64,000 bases of DNA from Curtobacterium sp. MCBD17_013 (GTDB lineage: Bacteria > Actinomycetota > Actinomycetes > Actinomycetales > Microbacteriaceae): contig NZ_QKTU01000007.1 of the NCBI RefSeq assembly GCF_003234565.1, positions 106,007-170,006 of the forward strand, given 5' to 3'. The stretch's first letter is position 1, and the number at the start of each line of letters is the position of its first letter. The position numbers and the translations under genes were made by a program. The notes below the pieces were generated by a model. That model was not told the origin of the DNA. It saw only the letters and a program-made list of their open reading frames with translations, and did no database searches. This document shows positions 44,185 through 53,724 of this stretch, piece by piece.

Positions 44185-45063
44185 GTGACGTCCGAGGAAC
44201 AGCGCGTGTGGGACCAGGCCCGCTGGCAGCGCCTGAGCCAGTGGCCGCTCACGGTCGCCGCCGTGGCGTTCCTCGTGGCGTTCGCCGTCCAGGTGCTCGC
44301 GGACCTGCACGGCGCAGCCGCCCTGCCGTCGGACCTCGTCATCAACGCCACCTGGGTGATGTTCGCGGTCGACTACGTCGTCATGCTCGTCCTCGCGGAG
44401 CACCGCGCCCGGTGGTTCCGCCGCCACCTGCTCGACCTCGCGGCGATCGCCCTCCCGACGCTCCGCCCGCTGCGGCTCCTCCGCCTCGTGCAGCTGTTCC
44501 GGGTCCTGCAACGCACCACCGGCACGGCGGTCCGGGGCCGCGTCATCATCTACGTGACGGTGACGACCGCGCTGCTCGTGTTCGTCGCGGCACTGGCGAT
44601 GCTCGACGTCGAGCGCCACGCCCCGCACGCGACGATCACGGACTTCGGCGCCGCGATCTGGTGGGCGCTCGTCACGATCACCACGGTGGGCTACGGCGAC
44701 GTCGTGCCGGTGACGCCCGAGGGCCGGTTGATCGCGGCTGCCGTGATGATCGGCGGCATCGCGCTCATCGGTGTCGTCACGGCGACCCTGGCGAGCTGGA
44801 TCATCGACCAGGTCGGACGCCGCGACGAGGAGAGCCAGGCGGTGACCCAGCGGCAGGTCCGCGAGCTCGCCGCCGAGATCCGCGCGCTGCGCGCCGAACT
44901 CGCGGACGCTCGGACCGCACCGACCGCGGGAGTGGCCTCCGCAGCCACAGCAGCAGCAACGGCACCCGCCGCAGCCGCACCCGCACCAGCAGCAACGGCA
45001 CCCGCCGCAGCCGCACCCGCACCGACCCCGCGGACGACGCCTCCGTCGGCGCAGTGCCGGTGA
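44185..45063 (+). CDS. Voltage-sensor-like potassium channel with Ala/Pro repeat tail
   Basis: A 292-residue channel of the six-helix voltage-gated type. An S4-like segment R-P-L-R-L-L-R-L-V-Q-L-F-R-V carries Arg at regular spacing near residue 105. The pore helix W-W-A-L-V-T-I-T-T leads into the selectivity filter V-G-Y-G-D near residue 175. After S6 comes a coiled-coil-like region (REESQ...AAEIRALRAELADART in pattern) and a 40-residue Ala/Pro tail encoded by a perfect 36-bp duplication. The GTG start has a TACGGT box ending six bases upstream, suggesting a leaderless transcript. Confidence 0.9.
   Translation: MTSEEQRVWDQARWQRLSQWPLTVAAVAFLVAFAVQVLADLHGAAALPSDLVINATWVMFAVDYVVMLVLAEHRARWFRRHLLDLAAIALPTLRPLRLLRLVQLFRVLQRTTGTAVRGRVIIYVTVTTALLVFVAALAMLDVERHAPHATITDFGAAIWWALVTITTVGYGDVVPVTPEGRLIAAAVMIGGIALIGVVTATLASWIIDQVGRRDEESQAVTQRQVRELAAEIRALRAELADARTAPTAGVASAATAAATAPAAAAPAPAATAPAAAAPAPTPRTTPPSAQCR
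44949..45020 (+). repeat. Two perfect 36-bp repeats inside the channel gene
   Basis: Copies 44949-44984 and 44985-45020 are identical and begin AGCAGCAACGGCACCCGCCG. They encode the Ala/Pro-rich tail, so copy number change would lengthen or shorten the tail by 12 residues without a frameshift. Confidence 0.9.
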
Positions 45064-45078
45064 CGGCGGATCCGAGCG

Positions 45079-46092
45079 TCAGGCCTCTCGACGGCGGCGG
45101 GCGATCTCCCACAGGGTGACGCTCGCGGCGATCCCGGCGTTGAGCGACTCCGTGGCGCTCGAGATAGGGATCGACACGACGGCGTCGCACGTGTCCGTGA
45201 CGAGCCGCGACAGGCCCTTGCCCTCGCTCCCGACGACGATGACGATCGGCCGGTCGGCGAGTTCGAGTTCGTCGAGCTGCACGTCGCCGTCACCGTCGAG
45301 TCCGAGCACGAACAGCCCGCGCTGCTGCAGGGCCTTGAGCGTCTGCGTGAGGTTCGGCGCCATCGCCACGGGGATGCGCGCCGCGGCACCGGCCGAGGTC
45401 TTCCACGCCGAGGCCGTGACGCCGACCGAACGGCGCTGCGGCACGATGACACCGTGGCCGCCGAACGCAGCCGTGGACCGGATGATCGCCCCGAGGTTCC
45501 GGGGGTCCGTCACGCCGTCGAGTGCCACGAGCAACGGCACCTGGTCGCGACGCTCGGCCGCGTCGACGAGGTCGTCCGCGTGGGCGTACTCGTACGGCGG
45601 CACCTTGAGCGCGACACCCTGGTGCACCGCGTCGTGGCCCGAGATGCGGTCGAGCTCGGGCCGCATGACCTCGAGCACCGGCACACCGCGGTGCGTCGCG
45701 AGCGCCAGGATCTCCTTGACGCGGTCGTCGACCTCGATCCGGGCGGCGACGTAGAGCGTGCTCGCCGGGATCCGCGCGCGGAGCGCCTCGAGCACGGAGT
45801 TGCGCCCGGTCACGAGCTCCGACTCGTCACCCGACCGCCGCGGTGCCGGCCGGGAGGCGCGGGGCTGCGGCGCGCTCGACGCACCGTGCCGCTGACGGGC
45901 GGTCTCGAGCCGTTCCTGCGCGGCCTTGCGCTTGCCCGCGGGGTGGTACGGCCGGTCCTCGGCCTTCGGGGTGGGGCCACGCCCCTCGAGCGCCTGGCGC
46001 CCCTGCCCGCCCGAACCGACCTGCTTGTTGCCGGTGCGGCCGGAGCGGACGGCGCCCGGACGGCCCTTGCGCTTGCCGGAGGTGTTCTTCAC
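45079..46092 (-). CDS. rlmB: 23S rRNA 2'-O-ribose methyltransferase, TrmH/RlmB family
   Basis: A 337-residue SpoU-family methyltransferase. A basic, Gly/Arg-rich N-terminal extension of about 80 residues precedes the substrate-binding domain ([20 protein letters not shown]). The knotted SAM-binding domain has motif 1 [15 protein letters not shown], motif 2 [12 protein letters not shown] and motif 3 [15 protein letters not shown]. Target assignment to 23S G2251 is by family and context. The GTG start overlaps the cysS stop (GTGA). A family A core lies in frame in the linker before the first domain (RASRPAPRR). Confidence 0.92.
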   Translation of the reverse strand: MKNTSGKRKGRPGAVRSGRTGNKQVGSGGQGRQALEGRGPTPKAEDRPYHPAGKRKAAQERLETARQRHGASSAPQPRASRPAPRRSGDESELVTGRNSVLEALRARIPASTLYVAARIEVDDRVKEILALATHRGVPVLEVMRPELDRISGHDAVHQGVALKVPPYEYAHADDLVDAAERRDQVPLLVALDGVTDPRNLGAIIRSTAAFGGHGVIVPQRRSVGVTASAWKTSAGAAARIPVAMAPNLTQTLKALQQRGLFVLGLDGDGDVQLDELELADRPIVIVVGSEGKGLSRLVTDTCDAVVSIPISSATESLNAGIAASVTLWEIARRRREA

Positions 46093-47504
46093 GCGATGCT
46101 CCAATGGGTTCCGGAGGGGGTGTCCTCGATCGTGATGCCGGCGGCGGCGAGGTCGTCGCGCACGCGGTCCGCCGTGGCGAAGTCGCGGGCGGCACGGGCA
46201 GTGGTGCGCTCGGCGACGAGCCGCTCGACGAGTTGGGCGAGCGGACCGGCGGCGCGGTCCGAGGCCTCGGAGCCGGCGGACCAGGTGTCGGCGAGCGGGT
46301 CGATCCCGAGCACCTCGACCATGGCCGTGACCTGCTGGTGGGCGGCGCCGAGCGCGGCGATGTCGTCGGCGTCGAGCGCGGCGTTGCCGGCCCGGACCGT
46401 CTCGTGGAGCACCGCGAGGGCCTGCGGAACGGCGAGGTCGTCGTCCATCGCGGCGGCGAACGCGTCGGGGACGACGGCGGCCACGCGCACGGGCTCGTCC
46501 AGGAGGCGCCGGCGGGCACGCGACAGGAACCCGGCGATGCGCTCGAACGCCGCCTCGGCCTCGGCGAGGGAGCCCTCGTGGTGGTCGATCGTCGAGCGGT
46601 AGTGCGCCGACGCCAGGAAGTACCGCACCACGACGGGGCGCGCGGCCGCGAGGAAGTCCGCCGCGAAGATCGAGTTGCCGAGCGACTTCGACATCTTCTG
46701 GCCGTCGACCGTGACGAGGCCGTTGTGCAGCCAGTGGGTGGCGAAGGCGTCACCGGCCGCCGTCGACTGCGCCAGCTCGTTCTCGTGGTGCGGGAAGCGC
46801 AGGTCGAGGCCGCCCCCGTGGATGTCGAACGCCGCACCCAGGTACCGCCGGGACATCGCGGAGCACTCGATGTGCCAGCCCGGTCGCCCCGCACCCCACG
46901 GGGACGGCCAGGACGCGGATGCGGGCTCCCCCGCCTTCGTGCCCTTCCAGAGGGCGAAGTCACGCGGGTCGCGCTTGCCCCGGGGATCGGCATCGGTGGC
47001 GTCCACCATGTCGTCGCGACGCTGGTGCGTCAGCGCTCCGTAGTCCGGCCAGCTCGCCGTGTCGAAGTAGACGTCGCCCGAGTCGTCCGCCGCGGGGTAG
47101 GCGTGCCCGCGCTCGACCAGGCGGGCGATGATCGCCTGCATCTCGGACACGCTCGCGGTGGCCCGCGGTTCGTAGGTCGGGGGGAGGATCCCGAGCGCCC
47201 GGTAGCCGGCCGCGAACTCGAGCTCGAACCGGTAGGCGCGGGCCCACCACTCCTCGCCGGACCCGGCCGCGAGGTCGAGGATCTTGTCGTCGATGTCCGT
47301 GACGTTCCGGACGAGCGTGACCTCGTACCCACGGTGCACGAGCCACCGCCGCCAGAGGTCGTAGACCAGCGCCGAACGGAGGTGCCCGATGTGCGGGGAC
47401 GACTGCACCGTCGGACCGCAGACGTACATGCCCACGTGGCCGTCGGTCAGCGGCGTGAAGGGGACGACCTCCCCCGCGCGGGAGTCGTACAGGCGAACGG
47501 TCAC
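46089..47504 (-). CDS. cysS: Cysteinyl-tRNA synthetase
   Basis: A 471-residue class I aminoacyl-tRNA synthetase charging tRNA-Cys. The HIGH motif appears as P-H-I-G-H-L-R-S near residue 35, the zinc ligands include the Cys of M-Y-V-C-G-P-T and the H-I-E-C-S-A-M and H-H-E-N-E segments, and K-M-S-K-S-L-G-N is near residue 265. The C-terminal anticodon-binding helical domain is complete. GTG 47504 is the natural start; a TAGTCT box ends seven bases upstream with no ribosome site, fitting a leaderless transcript. It is coupled to rlmB. Confidence 0.96.
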   Translation of the reverse strand: MTVRLYDSRAGEVVPFTPLTDGHVGMYVCGPTVQSSPHIGHLRSALVYDLWRRWLVHRGYEVTLVRNVTDIDDKILDLAAGSGEEWWARAYRFELEFAAGYRALGILPPTYEPRATASVSEMQAIIARLVERGHAYPAADDSGDVYFDTASWPDYGALTHQRRDDMVDATDADPRGKRDPRDFALWKGTKAGEPASASWPSPWGAGRPGWHIECSAMSRRYLGAAFDIHGGGLDLRFPHHENELAQSTAAGDAFATHWLHNGLVTVDGQKMSKSLGNSIFAADFLAAARPVVVRYFLASAHYRSTIDHHEGSLAEAEAAFERIAGFLSRARRRLLDEPVRVAAVVPDAFAAAMDDDLAVPQALAVLHETVRAGNAALDADDIAALGAAHQQVTAMVEVLGIDPLADTWSAGSEASDRAAGPLAQLVERLVAERTTARAARDFATADRVRDDLAAAGITIEDTPSGTHWSIA

Positions 47505-47539
47505 GGCCTCAAGACTATGGGGTCGTCCGTCCGCGTGAC

Positions 47540-48853
47540 TCAGTCGACGGCCGCCGTGTGGACGGTGTCGGCACCCGTCGCCCTGTGCACGAGCGCCGTG
47601 GCGATGGCGGCGAGCCCCTCGCCCCGGCCCGTGAACCCGAGGCCGTCGGTGGTCGTCCCGGACACCGCGACCGGCACACCGACGACCGCCGCGAGTGCGT
47701 CCTGCATCTCCTCGCGCCGGGCACCGATCCGCGGCCGGTTCCCGATGACCTGCACGCTGACGCTCGTCGGCACCCAACCGGCCTCGGCCAGGAGCGCCAC
47801 CGCCCCCTGCAGGAACACGGTCCCCGACGCGCCGGCGTAGCGGGGATCATCGGTCCCGAACCGGCCGCCGATGTCCCCGAGCCCGGCGGCGGACAACAGG
47901 GCGTCGCACACCGCGTGCGCGACGGCGTCCCCATCGCTGTGGCCCGCGAGTCCGGGCTCATCCGGGAACGCGAGCAGCCCGACCCGGCACGGCACCGCGG
48001 CGTCGAACGCGTGGACGTCGACACCGAGCCCGACGCGTGTGGCGACCGGCACCCCGGCCGGGAGGCCCGGACCAGGCGAACCCGACGGCCACCGGTCCGC
48101 CCCGCGGTCGGCCACCACGGCCTCCGCGCGACGGAGGTCCCAGGCGGTCGTGATCTTGAAGGCGTCCGCGTCACCCGCCACCACGTGCACCACGCCGCCC
48201 GCGGCCTGGAACACCCCGGCGTCGTCGGTCTCGGAGCGGGAGGCGGACGCGTACGCGGCCCGGAGTGCGTCGAGCGGGAACCCCTGGGGCGTCTGCACAC
48301 CGACCAGTGCGGCTCGGTCCACGGTCTCGACGACGACGGCGCTGTCATCGGGACCGAGGACGTCGACGCGCTTCACGGTGTCCGTCACCGGGAGCGCCGG
48401 GACGACCCCCGCGCCCGTGGTCCGCACGGCCTGGAACACCCGCTCGACCTGGTCGGCCGGGGTGAGGCACCGGGCGGCGTCGTGGACGAGCACCGAGGCG
48501 ACGGAGTCCGGCAGGGCTGCCAGGCCGGCCTCGACGGACGCGTGGCGATCCGGGCCTCCCGGCACGACCGCCGTGTGGCCGACCGCCGGTCCGGCGACGT
48601 CGGCGACGAGGGCACGGCACTCGTCGAGCCGCTCGACGGGAGCGACGACCACGACGAACGTGGGCTCGGCGAGCGTGAACAGCGGTTCGAGCGCCCGCTC
48701 GAGCATCCGACGGCCGGCGACCGGCACGAACGCCTTCGGGACGCCGAACCCGAGCCGGGTCCCCGAACCCGCCGCGACCACGACGACCGCGCGCACGGCG
48801 ACGGCGCCGACGTCATGGGACGTCGGCGCCGTCGTGGGTGACCGGTGGGTCAC
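47540..48853 (-). CDS. ispDF: Bifunctional IspD-IspF isoprenoid enzyme
   Basis: A 437-residue fusion of two non-mevalonate pathway enzymes. Residues 20-245 are IspD, which couples CTP to methylerythritol 4-phosphate: [16 protein letters not shown], then V-H-D-A-A-R. Residues 275-437 are IspF, which forms the cyclic diphosphate: R-V-G-L-G-V-D-V-H with the metal-binding Asp and His, [10 protein letters not shown] and the [10 protein letters not shown] segment. IspE, which acts between them, is not here. The interdomain linker ([11 protein letters not shown]) is encoded by a family A core. The GTG start lies seven bases after carD. Confidence 0.95.
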   Translation of the reverse strand: MTHRSPTTAPTSHDVGAVAVRAVVVVAAGSGTRLGFGVPKAFVPVAGRRMLERALEPLFTLAEPTFVVVVAPVERLDECRALVADVAGPAVGHTAVVPGGPDRHASVEAGLAALPDSVASVLVHDAARCLTPADQVERVFQAVRTTGAGVVPALPVTDTVKRVDVLGPDDSAVVVETVDRAALVGVQTPQGFPLDALRAAYASASRSETDDAGVFQAAGGVVHVVAGDADAFKITTAWDLRRAEAVVADRGADRWPSGSPGPGLPAGVPVATRVGLGVDVHAFDAAVPCRVGLLAFPDEPGLAGHSDGDAVAHAVCDALLSAAGLGDIGGRFGTDDPRYAGASGTVFLQGAVALLAEAGWVPTSVSVQVIGNRPRIGARREEMQDALAAVVGVPVAVSGTTTDGLGFTGRGEGLAAIATALVHRATGADTVHTAAVD

Positions 48854-48860
48854 GGATGCG

Positions 48861-49343
48861 TCAGGAGGCGAGGACCTCGTCGAGGACGGTCGAGGCCTGG
48901 TCCTCGTCGGTCTTCTCGGCGAGGGCGAGCTCGGAGATCAGGATCTGACGGGCCTTGGCGAGCATGCGCTTCTCGCCGGCGGAGAGACCGCGGTCCTGGT
49001 CGCGGCGCCAGAGGTCGCGGACGACCTCGGAGACCTTGATGACGTCACCCGAGGCGAGCTTCTCGAGGTTCGCCTTGTACCGGCGCGACCAGTTCGTCGG
49101 CTCCTCGGTGAACGGGGCGCGCAGGACCTCGAACACGCGGTCCAGGCCCTCTTTGCCGATGACGTCACGGACACCGACGAGGTCGACGTTGTCCGCCGGC
49201 ACCTCGATCGTCAGGTCACCCTGGGTGACACGCAGCTTGAGGTAGACCTTCTCCTCGCCCTTGATGATCCGCGTCTTGACTTCAGAGATGGTTGCCGCCC
49301 CGTGGTGGGGGTAGACGACGGTTTCGCCGACCTCGAATTGCAT
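48861..49343 (-). CDS. carD: CarD-family RNA polymerase-binding regulator
   Basis: A 160-residue CarD. The N-terminal RNA-polymerase interaction domain reads [17 protein letters not shown], and the C-terminal helical DNA-binding domain has [13 protein letters not shown] with the conserved Trp that wedges the promoter minor groove. It stabilises open complexes at many promoters, including rRNA, and is normally essential. GGAGCT precedes the ATG; a TAAACT-type -10 sits about 27 bases upstream. It heads the carD-ispDF-cysS-rlmB gene run. Confidence 0.96.
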   Translation of the reverse strand: MQFEVGETVVYPHHGAATISEVKTRIIKGEEKVYLKLRVTQGDLTIEVPADNVDLVGVRDVIGKEGLDRVFEVLRAPFTEEPTNWSRRYKANLEKLASGDVIKVSEVVRDLWRRDQDRGLSAGEKRMLAKARQILISELALAEKTDEDQASTVLDEVLAS

Positions 49344-49584
49344 GTGTTGAGCTCCGTTCCGAGACCTTCAGTTTACCACAAGCATTTGTCGAGTAATGGG
49401 CGGCCGGTGGGGCTGCACGGGCAGTGCCCCCGCCCATCGCTAGGATGGGGCGGGTCGCCGTGGGCCCGCTGCGATCCGGTGTCGCGCGGGTCGCTGACAG
49501 CGGCCCCAGCCGCACCGCGCCAAGCTCGGATGCGTCCATGACGGCTGTCCCACCGGTCAAGCATCGTGACTCCTGGAGGAAAGT

Positions 49585-50121
49585 GTGAGAGCTCGGGTTC
49601 TCGTGTCCATCGCCGTGGCGGCGTCCATCGCCGTCGGGACCGCCGGCTGCGAGTTCCTCACCGAGGCCGGCACCACCAAGGGGTACAACGCGAGTGACGG
49701 CGTGAGCACCTCCGTCGGTGCCGTCGACGTGCGCAACGCCCTCCTCCTCACCAAGAACGGCAAGCGGGCACGGCTCGTCGCGTCGCTCGTGAACAACGCG
49801 GACAGCAAGCGCACCGTGACGATCGAGCCGAAGGACCACGCGGGGCAGTCCGTGACCGTCGTCATCCCGGGCAACTCCTCGGTGGACCTCGGCAGCACGA
49901 GCCCCACCGCGCAGGAGGTCGTGTTCCCGAAGCTCGACTCGAAGGCCGGCTCGCTGGCCCGCGTCTACTTCACCTACTCCGGCGCCTCGGGCAAGTCGAT
50001 CTCGGTCCCCGTGCTGAACGGCGCGATGGAGGAGTACCGCACGCTCCTGCCCACCCCGCAGCAGTCGCAGACCCCCACCCTCACGCCGACGCCGACCTCG
50101 ACGGCCACGCCGGTCGGCTGA
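49585..50121 (+). CDS. Hypothetical lipoprotein
   Basis: A 178-residue exported protein. The signal peptide has M-R-A-R, then VLVSIAVAASIAVGTAGC with the lipobox T-A-G-C (Cys near residue 22). The mature part is a single beta-rich domain (VDVRNALLLTKNGKRARLVASLVNNA) resembling small DUF4352-like or copper-chaperone-type surface proteins without clear motifs, then a Pro/Thr-rich tail (P-T-L-T-P-T-P-T-S-T). GTG 49585 has a strong GGAGGAAAG ribosome site. Divergent from carD. Function unknown. Confidence 0.85.
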   Translation: MRARVLVSIAVAASIAVGTAGCEFLTEAGTTKGYNASDGVSTSVGAVDVRNALLLTKNGKRARLVASLVNNADSKRTVTIEPKDHAGQSVTVVIPGNSSVDLGSTSPTAQEVVFPKLDSKAGSLARVYFTYSGASGKSISVPVLNGAMEEYRTLLPTPQQSQTPTLTPTPTSTATPVG

Positions 50122-50146
50122 CGGTCCGACGTCCCGCAGCACCGAC

Positions 50147-50176
50147 GGCGCCTCCGACCTCCGGGTCGGGGGCGCC
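50147..50176 (+). terminator. Terminator of the lipoprotein gene
   Basis: GGCGCC-T-CCGACC pairs with GGTCGG-G-GGCGCC around a short loop, 25 bases after the stop codon. Confidence 0.7.
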
Positions 50177-50230
50177 GCGTCGTCCGCCCCGCCGAACGGG
50201 GATCGGATCGGACCGGCCGCCGCGGACGCA

Positions 50231-50300
50231 GCGCCGCGCAGGCAGCGCCGCGCACGCAGCGCTGCGCAGGCAGCGCCGCGCAGGCAGCGCCGGGCAGGCA
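50231..50300. repeat. 14-bp tandem repeat, five copies
   Basis: Five near-identical units of GCGCCGCGCAGGCA followed by a partial sixth, in the gap between the lipoprotein gene (+) and the response regulator gene (-). The period of 14 does not keep a reading frame. It runs directly into a family A palindrome. Confidence 0.9.
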
Positions 50301-50311
50301 GCGCCGCGCGC

Positions 50312-50353
50312 GGCCGGGAGGCGCGGGTCGGGCCCGCACCGTCCCTCCCGGCC
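50312..50353. terminator. Family A palindrome downstream of the RegX3-type gene
   Basis: GGCCGGGAGG (50312-50321) and CCTCCCGGCC (50344-50353) form a 10-base perfect stem, with further pairing of GCGGG with CCCGC inside. It begins 14 bases after the regulator stop on the minus strand and is a likely terminator. Confidence 0.65.
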
Positions 50354-50366
50354 GGCGACCGGCGGA

Positions 50367-51047
50367 TCAGGCCTCGATGCGGTAGCCGAGCCCGCGCACG
50401 GTGACGAGCACCTCGGGCACGGACGGCGTCCGCTCGATCTTCGAGCGGATCCGCTTGATGTGCACGTCGAGGGTCTTCGTGTCCCCGAAGTAGTCGGACC
50501 CCCACACGCGGTCGATGAGCTGACCGCGGGTCAGGACGCGCCCGGCGTTCCGGAGGAGCAGCTCGAGGAGCTCGAACTCCTTGAGCGGCATCGGCGTCTC
50601 GGCGCCGTCCACGGTGACCGTGTGCCGCTCGACGTCCATCCGGATGGCGCCCACCTGCAGCACGCCGCTGTCCGCCTGGTCGTCGTCGACGCGGCGCCGG
50701 AGCACCGCGCGGATCCGGGCCAGGAGCTCGCGGGTCGAGTACGGCTTCGTGACGTAGTCGTCCGCACCGAGCTCGAGGCCCACGACGACGTCCACCTCGG
50801 AGTCCTTCGCCGTGAGCATGATGATCGGCACGTTCGACCGCGTCCGGATCTGTCGGCAGACCTCGGTGCCGGGCAGCCCCGGGAGCATGAGGTCGAGGAG
50901 CACGAGGTCCGGCGTCACGGCGTCGAACTGCGCGAGTGCGGCGACGCCGTCGGCGGCCACGGTGGTCTCGTAGCCCTCGCGCTGCAGCAGGAAGCTCAGG
51001 GGGTCGCTCAGGGCGGGTTCGTCGTCGACGATGAGGATGTGGGTCAC
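50367..51047 (-). CDS. regX3: Phosphate-responsive response regulator, RegX3/PhoB type
   Basis: A 226-residue OmpR-family regulator. The receiver has I-L-I-V-D-D-E-P-A-L, the phosphoacceptor Asp in L-V-L-L-D-L-M-L-P-G-L near residue 52, T-A-K-D and D-Y-V-T-K-P-Y. The winged helix ends with T-L-D-V-H-I-K-R-I-R-S-K-I and V-R-G-L-G-Y-R-I-E-A. Its GTG start overlaps the kinase stop (GTGA). Assignment to phosphate control rests on its resemblance to RegX3 and its place beside the kinase, phoU and candidate PHO boxes. It would activate phosphate-uptake genes such as pstS. Confidence 0.88.
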   Translation of the reverse strand: MTHILIVDDEPALSDPLSFLLQREGYETTVAADGVAALAQFDAVTPDLVLLDLMLPGLPGTEVCRQIRTRSNVPIIMLTAKDSEVDVVVGLELGADDYVTKPYSTRELLARIRAVLRRRVDDDQADSGVLQVGAIRMDVERHTVTVDGAETPMPLKEFELLELLLRNAGRVLTRGQLIDRVWGSDYFGDTKTLDVHIKRIRSKIERTPSVPEVLVTVRGLGYRIEA

Positions 51048-52207
51048 GATTGCTGCTCTTCCAGGTGCTCTTCGAGGGCTGATGTGAGTTCGGGGTCGGC
51101 TTCCGGGATCCGGATGGTGAACGTCGATCCGCGGCCGGGCTGGGACCAGACGCGGACGTCGCCGCCGTGGTTCGCGACGATGTGCTTGACGATCGCGAGT
51201 CCGAGGCCGGTGCCGCCGGTCGCCCGGGACCGCGCAGGATCGACCCGGTAGAACCGCTCGAACACGCGGTCCAGGTCGACCTCCGGGATCCCGACCCCCT
51301 GGTCGGTGACGGTGATCTCGACGAAGCCGTCCGCCCGCCGCACGCCGAGTCCGACGCGGGTGTGGTCCGGTGAGTACTTGACCGCGTTCGCGACGAGGTT
51401 CGAGATCGCGACCTGGAGCAGCGCCGCGTCACCCATGACCCGGAGCTTCGACTTCTTGGCGCGGACGATCTGGATGTCGCGGCTCGCGGCGACGACCGAG
51501 TTCGCGTCGATCGCCGCCTGCACGATGCCGTCCACGGCGACCTCCTCGCTCGTCTGGACGACGTCGAGCGACTGCAGCCGGGACAGCTCGATGATGTCCT
51601 TCGTCAGTGCGCCGAGCCGCTCGGACTCGGTCACGAGCTGGGCGGCGAACCGACGGACGTGCTCCGGGTCGTCCGCCGCCGCGACGAGGGTCTCGGCGAG
51701 CAGGCCGATCGCACCGATCGGGGTCTTGAGCTCGTGGGAGATGTTCGCGACGAAGTCACGACGGACCTCGTCGATCCGTCGACTCTCGGTGAGGTCGTCG
51801 GCGGTGAGCAGCACGTACCGGTTCCCGAGCAACGCCGCCCGGAACCCGAGGTACCCGATCGCGTCGCGGCTCCCCCGGGTCAGCTCGAGGTCCTCCGTCG
51901 CGTTCTCGCCACTGCGGCGCACCCGGTCCACGAGGTCGACGAGCTCGTCGTGCACGAGCCGCCGCCGCACGACGAGGCCCACGACGAGCGCCTGCGGCGA
52001 GGCCGCGACCACCGTGTTCGACGGGTCGACGACCACCGCGGGGTTGTGCATCGTCGCGATCACCGCCGCGACGCCGTCCGGCAGGTGCCGTTCGGCGACG
52101 TCGGCCGCCCGGGCGGTCCGCTCCGCCGCGATCACCAACACCACGACGCCCGCACCGAACACACCGCCGAGGAGCATCGACAGTGGCACGAGCCACGCGT
52201 TGTCCAT
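51044..52207 (-). CDS. senX3: Phosphate sensor histidine kinase, SenX3/PhoR type
   Basis: A 387-residue kinase with one or two N-terminal helices (VPLSMLLGGVFGAGVVVLVI), no large extracellular domain, a PAS-like region at residues 50-140 and the phosphoacceptor His in N-I-S-H-E-L-K-T-P near residue 155. The ATP-binding domain has the N box (NLVANAVKYSP), D-Q-G-V-G-I-P and G-G-T-G-L-G-L-A-I-V. The small sensor part fits SenX3/PhoR, which reads phosphate status through the Pst transporter and PhoU. A TACACT box seven bases before the ATG suggests a leaderless transcript. Divergent from phoU. Confidence 0.9.
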   Translation of the reverse strand: MDNAWLVPLSMLLGGVFGAGVVVLVIAAERTARAADVAERHLPDGVAAVIATMHNPAVVVDPSNTVVAASPQALVVGLVVRRRLVHDELVDLVDRVRRSGENATEDLELTRGSRDAIGYLGFRAALLGNRYVLLTADDLTESRRIDEVRRDFVANISHELKTPIGAIGLLAETLVAAADDPEHVRRFAAQLVTESERLGALTKDIIELSRLQSLDVVQTSEEVAVDGIVQAAIDANSVVAASRDIQIVRAKKSKLRVMGDAALLQVAISNLVANAVKYSPDHTRVGLGVRRADGFVEITVTDQGVGIPEVDLDRVFERFYRVDPARSRATGGTGLGLAIVKHIVANHGGDVRVWSQPGRGSTFTIRIPEADPELTSALEEHLEEQQS

Positions 52208-52280
52208 GGACGCCAGTGTAAGGACGGACGCGCACCCCTCCAGCCCCGGTCCACGGAGGACCGGGGGTGCCGCGACGACC

Positions 52281-52313
52281 GTTCAGTCGGCCGTCACCGT
52301 CCGTTCACCTGGA
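52281..52313. promoter_or_regulatory. Candidate PHO box between senX3 and phoU
   Basis: Three consecutive 11-base units: GTTCAGTCGGC, CGTCACCGTCC, GTTCACCTGGA. The GTTCACC-type unit with 11-base period is the known actinobacterial PhoP/RegX3 operator pattern. It lies in the divergent promoter region and could control either gene or both. Confidence 0.7.
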
Positions 52314-52380
52314 CGGCCGACACTGTTCGGGCATCCGCCGACGATGCACCAGGTGAGATGTGCCGACGGAAGGGCTCATG

Positions 52381-53037
52381 ATGCGCGAAGTGTTCCAGCA
52401 GGAGCTCCAGGACGTCCAGGAGCGGCTCGCCGAGATCGCCGCGCTCGTGGCGACCGCGATCGACCGCGCGACCACGGCGTTCAACGACTCGGACGTCGCG
52501 CTCGCCGAGCAGGTGATCGCCGACGACGCGAAGATCGACCACGCCGCCCAGTCGCTCGACGAGCTCGCGATCGACATCCTGGCCCGCCAGGCCCCCGTCG
52601 CCCGCGACCTCCGGACCGTCGTCAGTGCGCTCCGCATCAGCGCATCGCTCGAGCGCATGGGCGACATGGCCGAGCACATCGCGCAGCTCGCCCGCTACCG
52701 CTTCCCGGAGAAGGTCGTCCCGAAGAGCCTCCGCTCCACGTTCCGCGACATGGGCGCCCTCGACGTCGCGATGGCCGACAAGCTCGCGCGGCTGCTCCTG
52801 ACCGAGGACGTCACCCTCGCCGAGGAGATCCGTGACGAGGACGACCGGGTCGACGAGCTGCACGCCAGCGTGTTCGACGCCGTGCTCGGGGAGACCTGGA
52901 AGGGCGCGACGATCGACACCGTCGACGCGACCCTCGCCAGCCGATACCACGAGCGCTTCGCCGACCACGCCGTGTCCATCGCCAAGAAGGTGCAGTACCT
53001 GGCGACCGGCGACTGGGTGGGCGCGGCGGCCGAGTAG
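52381..53037 (+). CDS. phoU: Phosphate signalling protein PhoU
   Basis: A 218-residue PhoU with two three-helix bundles. It starts MREVFQQELQDVQERL and carries the paired E-x-x-x-D metal-cluster motifs (V-I-A-D-D-A-K-I-D-H and I-R-D-E-D-D-R-V-D-E-L). PhoU links Pst transporter state to the sensor kinase and damps the Pho response when phosphate is plentiful. ATG 52381 is preferred over the adjacent ATG 52378 because GGAAGG is seven bases away. It is divergent from senX3. Confidence 0.94.
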   Translation: MREVFQQELQDVQERLAEIAALVATAIDRATTAFNDSDVALAEQVIADDAKIDHAAQSLDELAIDILARQAPVARDLRTVVSALRISASLERMGDMAEHIAQLARYRFPEKVVPKSLRSTFRDMGALDVAMADKLARLLLTEDVTLAEEIRDEDDRVDELHASVFDAVLGETWKGATIDTVDATLASRYHERFADHAVSIAKKVQYLATGDWVGAAAE

Positions 53038-53085
53038 CCGGACCCGCCGGGCCGAAGGCCGACCCGGCTCTGCGAGGATGGTCGT

Positions 53086-53628
53086 ATGGCTGCCGTCGCG
53101 ATCCTCGTCAACGGACTCCCGGGATCGGGTAAGACCACGCTCGCGGCCGGCCTGGCCGAGGTGCTCGGATGCCCGCTCCTGTCGAAGGACGCCGTCAAGG
53201 AACCGCTCGCAGACATCGCGGGCCCGATGATCACGTCGCGTGCACTGGGCGGCGTCGCGATGGACACGGTTTGGGGCATGGCCGCGGCGGTCGAAGCCGG
53301 CGTCGTGCTCGACGCGGTGTGGCTCCCGACGCGTGATCGGGAGCACCTCGTGACGGGGCTGGCGCGCGCCGGGTCCCCGCGGTTCGTCGAGGTCTGGTGC
53401 GACGTCGACCGGACGGTCGCCGAGGAACGCCTGCGCGACCGGTACGACCCCGGCTCGCCCCTGCGGCACCCCACGCACGGCGATCTGGAGGACCTGCTCG
53501 CCTTCTGGGACGAGCACGCGGCCGCCGCGGGGCCGGTCGGGCTCGGGCCCGTCGTGCGGGTCGACACCGGCGCGGCCCTCGACGTCGCGCAACTGGTGCT
53601 GGAGATCAGCCGGCACTTCGGCGCCTGA
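53086..53628 (+). CDS. Small P-loop kinase-like ATPase
   Basis: A 180-residue AAA/zeta-toxin-like or nucleotide-kinase-like protein. Walker A is G-L-P-G-S-G-K-T-T at residues 10-18, then L-S-K-D-A-V-K-E-P resembles the substrate-side D-x-x-R/K region and V-V-L-D-A-V-W-L-P the Walker B strand. A lid-like R-D-R-Y-D-P-G-S-P-L-R-H follows. This pattern is seen in kinases of small molecules such as gluconate kinase and in zeta-type proteins, without enough detail to choose. It ends at a family B hairpin. Confidence 0.8.
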   Translation: MAAVAILVNGLPGSGKTTLAAGLAEVLGCPLLSKDAVKEPLADIAGPMITSRALGGVAMDTVWGMAAAVEAGVVLDAVWLPTRDREHLVTGLARAGSPRFVEVWCDVDRTVAEERLRDRYDPGSPLRHPTHGDLEDLLAFWDEHAAAAGPVGLGPVVRVDTGAALDVAQLVLEISRHFGA

Positions 53629-53634
53629 AGAGGG

Positions 53635-53698
53635 CGCCGAGATCGCACAACGCGCCGCTCACCTCTGGAGGTGAGTGGCGTGTTGTGCGATCTCGGCG
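53635..53698. terminator. Bidirectional terminator, family B palindrome
   Basis: Arms 53635-53665 and 53668-53698 (31 bases, two mismatches, loop of two) begin CGCCGAGATCGCACAACGCG. They lie between the convergent kinase-like (+) and gpmA (-) genes. The outer CGCCGAGATCGCA matches the palindrome at 28648-28719. Confidence 0.85.
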
Positions 53699-53724
53699 GG
53701 GAGGGGGAAGGCCGGGAGCTGCCC

